Assembly: GCA_046328715.1 (NCBI GenBank)
Contig: JAXLWB010000002.1
Coordinates: 62,001-126,000, forward strand
DNA length: 64,000 bases
Direction: 5' to 3'
Source: JAXLWB01 sp046328715
Lineage (GTDB): Bacteria > Chloroflexota > Anaerolineae > Caldilineales > Caldilineaceae
Part shown: positions 59,800-64,000 of the stretch, piece by piece
How positions within the stretch are numbered: the first letter of the stretch is position 1
Layout: every line of letters begins with the position of its first letter
Notes under the pieces: generated by a model
What the model was told of the DNA's origin: nothing
Databases searched by the model: none
What the model saw: the letters and a program-made list of their open reading frames with translations, nothing else
Program-made: the position numbers and the translations under genes

Positions 59800-60995
59800 C
59801 TACTTCATAATCTTGGTGATAACACCAGCACCGACGGTGCGTCCACCTTCACGAATGGCAAAGCGGCTGCCCAACTCCAACGCCACCGGCGAAATCAACT
59901 CGACTTCCATGTTGACATTGTCACCAGGCATCACCATCTCCACACCAGCAGGCATTTGAATGCTGCCCGTGATGTCCATCGTGCGGATGTAGAACTGCGG
60001 GCGATAGCCGTTGAAGAACGGCGTGTGACGACCACCCTCTTCCTTCTTCAACACATACACCTCAGCCAGGAAGTGGGTGTGCGGGGTGATGCTGCCTGGC
60101 TTGGCCAACACCATGCCACGCTCGACATCTTCGCGCTGAATACCGCGCAGCAACAGACCGACATTGTCACCTGCCATGCCCTGGTCGAGCAACTTGCGGA
60201 ACATTTCGACGCCGGTTACCGTGGTGCGGCGGGTGTCACCCAAGCCCACAATCTCGACTTCTTCCATGACCTTGACGATCACGCTCGATACGACCCGTCA
60301 CCACTGTGCCACGACCTTTGATGCTGAAGACATCTTCGATCGGCATCAGGAATGGCTTCTCGGTGTCGCGCACCGGGGTCGGGATGTACTCATCAACCGT
60401 GCGCATCAGTTCCCAGATACAGGCATACTCTGGCGCATTCAGTCCTTGCTGCTCGACTCAACACCTTCAACGCACTGCCACGGACGAAGGGAATGTCGTC
60501 ACCAGGGAAGTTGTAGCTGCTCAACAACTCGCGCATCTCCATCTCCACCAGTTCCAACAACTCGGGGTCGTCCATCATGTCACACTTGTTCAGAAACACC
60601 ACCATCGCTGGCACTTCCACCTGGCGAGCAAGCAGAATGTGTTCACGGGTCTGCGGCATCGGTCCATCCGGTGCAGCCACCACCAGAATCGCACCGTCCA
60701 TCTGCGCCGCACCCGTGATCATGTTCTTGATGTAGTCAGCATGTCCCGGGCAGTCCACGTGTGCATAGTGACGCTTCTCAGTCTGATATTCTACGTGCGA
60801 AATCGCAATCGTGATACCTCGTGCGCGCTCTTCTGGCGCATTGTCAATCGAATCGAATGCGCGGAAATCCGCCCATCCCTTCAGCGCCAACGTCTTGGTG
60901 ATTGCTGCCGTCAGCGACGTCTTCCCGTGGTCAATGTGTCCAATCGTGCCGACATTCACATGCGGCTTGGTTCGCTGAAATACTTCCTTTGCCAT
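59800..60995 (-). pseudogene. tuf: tuf (elongation factor Tu), reading frame broken by small deletions
   Basis: EF-Tu, 399 residues once repaired. The N-terminal part (from 60995) is perfect: GHIDHGKT, the switch I segment ERARGITI, DCPGHADY and NKCD. At GSALKVL the frame breaks. One G is missing near 60459 and one C near 60440 (minus-strand sense), after which NAPEYACIWELMRTVDEYIPTP is encoded in another frame. Two bases are missing near 60280 where relatives read RIERGIVKV. The last frame runs from VKVMEEVEIVGL to the stop at 59800. The four missing bases agree exactly with the frame offset between the ends. All conserved residues survive, so error or very recent change is likely. Confidence 0.92.
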
Positions 60996-61093
60996 GAAGC
61001 AACTCCTCTGATATGCTCTGCTCGATCACTGATACCATCATGAATGGATCAAGCAATGTACGTTATTGATGAATTTATGTTTGGTAAAGCTAG

Positions 61094-61169
<76 letters not shown>

Positions 61170-61206
61170 AATTTTGTCACACAAGAATCCATCTCGTGTG
61201 ACAAGG

Positions 61207-61289
61207 TGGGCAGGGGCGGATTCGAACCACCGTAAGCGATAGCTAGCTGATTTACAGTCAGCCCCCTTTGTCCACTCGGGTACCTGCCC
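61207..61289 (-). tRNA. trnY: tRNA-Tyr (GTA)
   Basis: Class II tRNA with a long variable arm. Acceptor GGGCAGG pairs with CCTGCCC, anticodon loop CTGTAAA gives GTA, T-loop GGTTCGAATCC. Confidence 0.96.
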
Positions 61290-61312
61290 TGATATCGAAC
61301 TTTGTACTACAG

Positions 61313-61385
61313 AGCCGACGAACGGACTTGAACCGTTAACCGCCTGTTTACAAAACAGGAGCTCTGCCGATTGAGCTACGTCGGC
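61313..61385 (-). tRNA. trnT: tRNA-Thr (TGT)
   Basis: Acceptor GCCGACG pairs with CGTCGGC, anticodon loop TTTGTAA gives TGT, T-loop GGTTCAAGTCC. First gene of the tRNA-tuf unit. Confidence 0.96.
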
Positions 61386-61524
61386 CTATTTCAGCCATAC
61401 ATTCTTTAAATTCATCTTGCACATATTACCAAGAAATTTGGTCAAGTTCGGCTTGTTTGAGCCGACAAGTGCGCAACAGGAGTTCTGAATTCACATTCTA
61501 CACACCATGCGTAGCAGAAGCAGA

Positions 61525-61552
61525 ATTATACCATAGCCAACGACAGGGTCAA
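61525..61552 (-). promoter_or_regulatory. Strong promoter of the tRNA-tuf unit
   Basis: On the minus strand TTGACC (61552-61547), a 16-bp spacer ending TATGG (extended -10), then TATAAT (61530-61525). Transcription would start near 61518, about 130 bp before tRNA-Thr(TGT). Confidence 0.85.
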
Positions 61553-61606
61553 ATCTTTAGGTAAGTTGAGATAATCAAAATCATTGAATTCAGCAGGAAG
61601 CAAGAC

Positions 61607-61644
61607 GCAAGATGCAGATTACACTTTCGTACCCTGCATCTTGC
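61607..61644. repeat. Hairpin with CAAGATG words after pyrH
   Basis: Arms 61607-61617 and 61634-61644 are perfect complements (gcaagatgcag / ctgcatcttgc); the left side repeats caagacg and caagatg. It lies 8 bp after the pyrH stop. No T-run follows. Confidence 0.6.
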
Positions 61645-61651
61645 TATTCGT

Positions 61652-62371
61652 TTATGCTGAAATGACGGTCCCAACTGCTTCGCCGTGAACTACCCGCAGC
61701 AATGTATTTTCATGCCAGAGGTTGACGATCTGAATGGGCAGGTCGTTATCCATACACATTGCCATCGCTGTGCTGTCCATGACACCCACCCGCATGTTGA
61801 GCGCATCAATATAGGTCAGGCGTTCAAAACGTTGGGCATCCGCATTTTTCTTTGGATCCTTATCATAGACGGCATCCACCTTGGTCGCTTTGATAAGAAC
61901 TTCTGCATCGATCTCCATAGCCCGCAACGAGGCAGCCGTATCTGTTGTGAAGTAGGGGTTGCCTGTGCCTGCACCAAAGATCACGACACGTCCTTTTTCT
62001 AGGTGACGGACAGCGCGCCGCTGGATATAAGGCTCGGCTACTGCTCGCACTTCGATCCCCGTCATCACCCGGGTTGGAATGCCCATGCGTTCGAGAGCAT
62101 CCTGAAGAGCCAAGGCATTAATCACCGTGGCCAACATTCCCATGTGGTCTGCGGTAACCCGCTCCATCCCGTGATCCAGCCCATCTTGCTTGCCTCGCCA
62201 CAAGTTACCACCGCCGATAACGACGGCGCACTGCACACCAAGATTGACAATCTCCACTACCTTGCGTGCCAAAAATTCAGCCTGTGAGGGATTGATACCA
62301 AAGCCACCCTCGCCAGCCAGTGCCTCACCACCCAGTTTGAGTAGAATACGTCGGTATTTGAGTTCAGCCAT
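61652..62371 (-). CDS. pyrH: UMP kinase
   Basis: 239-residue bacterial UMP kinase (amino-acid kinase fold). Visible parts are RRILLKLGGEALAGEGGFGI, the loop VVIGGGNLWRG, GTGNPYFTTDTAASLRAMEI and KVDAVYDKDP. It phosphorylates UMP to UDP. I chose ATG 62371, 5 bases after gagg; an in-frame TTG at 62392 is less likely. A 19-bp palindrome (atatctattcaatagatat, 62381-62399) overlaps the leader just upstream. It is downstream of tsf, the usual rpsB-tsf-pyrH order, but separated by a terminator. Confidence 0.96.
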   Translation of the reverse strand: MAELKYRRILLKLGGEALAGEGGFGINPSQAEFLARKVVEIVNLGVQCAVVIGGGNLWRGKQDGLDHGMERVTADHMGMLATVINALALQDALERMGIPTRVMTGIEVRAVAEPYIQRRAVRHLEKGRVVIFGAGTGNPYFTTDTAASLRAMEIDAEVLIKATKVDAVYDKDPKKNADAQRFERLTYIDALNMRVGVMDSTAMAMCMDNDLPIQIVNLWHENTLLRVVHGEAVGTVISA

Positions 62372-62481
62372 CATAGCCTCATATCTATTCAATAGATATA
62401 GGAGTTACACAGGTTACCGAGAAATTCAGTTCACGATAGACGCCTCTGAAGCGGCACATGTGTAAGTCCCGATATCCTACA

Positions 62482-62511
62482 AAAACGCCCAGCCAATGGG
62501 CTGGGCGTTTT
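62482..62511 (-). terminator. Intrinsic terminator of rpsB-tsf
   Basis: 13-bp arms 62482-62494 and 62499-62511 with a 4-nt loop, GC-rich core (cgcccagcc), followed by TTTTTG on the minus strand. It begins 2 bp after the tsf stop. Confidence 0.92.
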
Positions 62512-62512
62512 A

Positions 62513-63109
62513 TCAACCACCAATCTCAAGTCTGGAGAAGCCTCCAACCTTGATGTTTTCGCCAAGTGTGGCGATTGCATTGGTGAGCATGGCCTGAATC
62601 GTTATGTCAGGATTTTTGATGAAAGGCTGCTCAAGTAAACAGACTTCGCTGTACCATTTGTCAAGCTTGCCATCGAGAATCTTCTCGATTACATGGGCTG
62701 GCTTGTTGCTGTCAGCCATCTGGGCGCGATAGATCTCTTTCTCTTTTTCGATTGCTGACTCGGGAACTTGAGCGCGTTCGACATAAAGCGGACGAGCCGC
62801 GGTGATATGCATAGCCAGATCACGGGCGAGTTGTTGGAACTGATCCGTGCGTGCCACGAAGTCGGTTTCGCAATTCAGCTTGACCATACTGGCAACTTTG
62901 CTATTGGTATGTACATAGCTACCAATCGTCCCCTCGTTGGCGTCGCGATCTGCTTTCTTGGCCGCTTTGGCGAGGCCTTTCTTGCGTAGATGCTCGACTG
63001 ACGCATCAAAGTCGCCATTGAACTCATCTAGTGCTTTCTTACAATCCAAGACACCTGCCCCGGTAGCGGCACGCAACTCTTGGACCATTTTTGCAGTAAC
63101 TTCTGCCAT
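62513..63109 (-). CDS. tsf: Elongation factor Ts
   Basis: 198-residue short-form EF-Ts, as in Thermus and cyanobacteria. N-terminal UBA-like domain (KMVQELRAATGAGVLDCKKAL), the EF-Tu contact stretch with VKLNCETDFVARTDQF, and a C-terminal coil region. It recharges EF-Tu with GTP. It follows rpsB by 104 bp, and the pair ends at a strong terminator. Confidence 0.96.
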   Translation of the reverse strand: MAEVTAKMVQELRAATGAGVLDCKKALDEFNGDFDASVEHLRKKGLAKAAKKADRDANEGTIGSYVHTNSKVASMVKLNCETDFVARTDQFQQLARDLAMHITAARPLYVERAQVPESAIEKEKEIYRAQMADSNKPAHVIEKILDGKLDKWYSEVCLLEQPFIKNPDITIQAMLTNAIATLGENIKVGGFSRLEIGG

Positions 63110-63213
63110 TCTTTCACTCCTATATTAATAGGTCTTTACAGCTATCTCGACTGATGCTTCTCGTCAACAACTGTGTAAGACCTGTAATCCGCTGTTGAGG
63201 ATGCGGCTATCCT

Positions 63214-64000
63214 CTATTCTCCATCCTCTCCAGTTGCCACGACTGCATCTGCGACCTCGCCACCCTCTTCTCCGGAAGCAAGGACCTCATCAAGATCAAT
63301 TTCCTTGATCGCCAGCTTGCGTAAAGTACTTGGACCAAGGTATTGCTCCATCTCGGCGCGGTCATCCTGGCTTACCTGACCGATATCCACGGCTTCAACC
63401 TCGCGGATACGTTGTCCTTCTTCGGCGGCATCGGCAATTACTTTGACAATTAGCTTGACGGAGCGGATGGCATCGTCATTGCTGGGGATGACATGGTCGA
63501 TCTTGGTCGGATCGGCGTTGGTATCCACCATACCCACCATCGGGATCTTCATGCGGGAGGCTTCGGATACTGCTAAGTCTTCCATCGATGTATCGACGAT
63601 GAAGAGCATATCGGGCAATTTGCGCAGAGTCTTCAAACCACCGATGCGCTCATTGAGTTTGTCGACTTCGCGCTGAATGGTCAGACGTTCTTTCTTGGTC
63701 AAATTGCGGAACTCACCACTGTCCATGCGGCGTTCCAGGTCAAGCAAGTGGCGAATACGCTGCTGGATAGTGTTCCAGTTAGTCAAAGTACCGCCCAACC
63801 AACGATGATTGATATAGGGCATACTGCAACGCTCGGCTTCGGACTGTACCGTAGCCTGAGCCTGTCGCTTGGTGCCGACAAATAAGACTGTGCCACCTCT
63901 GGAAACTGTGCTACGAATTGACTGAGCTGCGTTTTCCAACAAACCTAAGGTTTGCTGCAAATCAATAATATGGACGCCGCTGCGCTCTGTGAAAATATAA
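63214..64000 (-). CDS. rpsB: 30S ribosomal protein S2 (5' truncated by window)
   Basis: The frame is open to the window edge; the N-terminus lies beyond base 64000. Visible sequence includes IFTERSGVHIIDLQQTL, VLFVGTKRQAQ, YINHRWLGGTLTNW, PDMLFIVDTSMEDLAVSEA and VGMVDTNADPTKIDHVIPSNDDAIRSVKL, which identify S2. A 50-residue acidic C-terminal tail follows (LDEVLASGEEGGEVADAVVATGEDGE). It is upstream of tsf as usual. Confidence 0.96.
   Translation of the reverse strand, partial: YIFTERSGVHIIDLQQTLGLLENAAQSIRSTVSRGGTVLFVGTKRQAQATVQSEAERCSMPYINHRWLGGTLTNWNTIQQRIRHLLDLERRMDSGEFRNLTKKERLTIQREVDKLNERIGGLKTLRKLPDMLFIVDTSMEDLAVSEASRMKIPMVGMVDTNADPTKIDHVIPSNDDAIRSVKLIVKVIADAAEEGQRIREVEAVDIGQVSQDDRAEMEQYLGPSTLRKLAIKEIDLDEVLASGEEGGEVADAVVATGEDGE

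Overview
The window looks like a piece of a Chloroflexota chromosome (Anaerolineae or Caldilineae type). The clues are a large MalT-like LuxR regulator, SpoVS, RicT and RNase Y together, a secreted multidomain protein ending in WLPIIKK, NarL-type two-component pairs with HisKA_3 kinases, and many short word-built hairpins between genes. This placement is inference from gene families; no 16S gene is present. Base composition looks uniform and no phage or insertion-sequence transposase was seen.

Layout. 1-5.0 kb: two ATPase/permease pairs of RbsA/RbsC-type sugar ABC transporters. 5.1-10.5 kb: MalT-like regulator, Lnt-like CN-hydrolase, HigBA toxin-antitoxin. 10.7-15.5 kb: a secreted 1618-aa papain-type protease carrying a chagasin-like domain, about ten carboxypeptidase-regulatory-like repeats, dockerin, cohesin and cadherin-like domains. 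16.2-18.3 kb: a kinase, histidine-phosphatase and NarL regulator unit. 18.6-30 kb: an acetate and stress block (two acetyl-CoA synthetase-like enzymes, serine hydrolase, UspA, MHS transporter, a sodium-solute-symporter/histidine-kinase fusion and a REC protein).

30-40.7 kb is the most interesting part: an eRF1-like protein, an htpX-kinase-NarL regulator operon, a Ca2+-type P-ATPase, a YqhA-like protein, a kinase-like protein and a site-2 protease with a CBS-like tail. The set resembles the mycobacterial DosR dormancy regulon. The promoter gaps share a GGG-N8-CCC palindrome with the 14-bp half-site geometry of the DosR box.

40.9-46.5 kb: an amino-acid/thiol catabolic unit (M24 peptidase, PLP lyase, RidA, luciferase-like oxidoreductase) plus a TIGR04076 protein and a GNAT. 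46.5-53.4 kb: a candidate oriC with a DnaA-box cluster, dnaA with an unusual acidic N-terminal extension, recA (frame broken twice), rny and spoVS. 53.4-64 kb, all on the minus strand: ricT and holB, rplL, rplJ with an L10 leader, rplA, rplK, nusG, secE, tRNA-Trp, tuf (frame broken), tRNA-Thr, tRNA-Tyr, tRNA-Thr, pyrH, tsf and rpsB.

recA and tuf, two of the most conserved genes, are the only ones with indels. This suggests consensus or assembly error rather than biology. If the origin is at 46.6 kb, the translation operons run head-on to the rightward fork.
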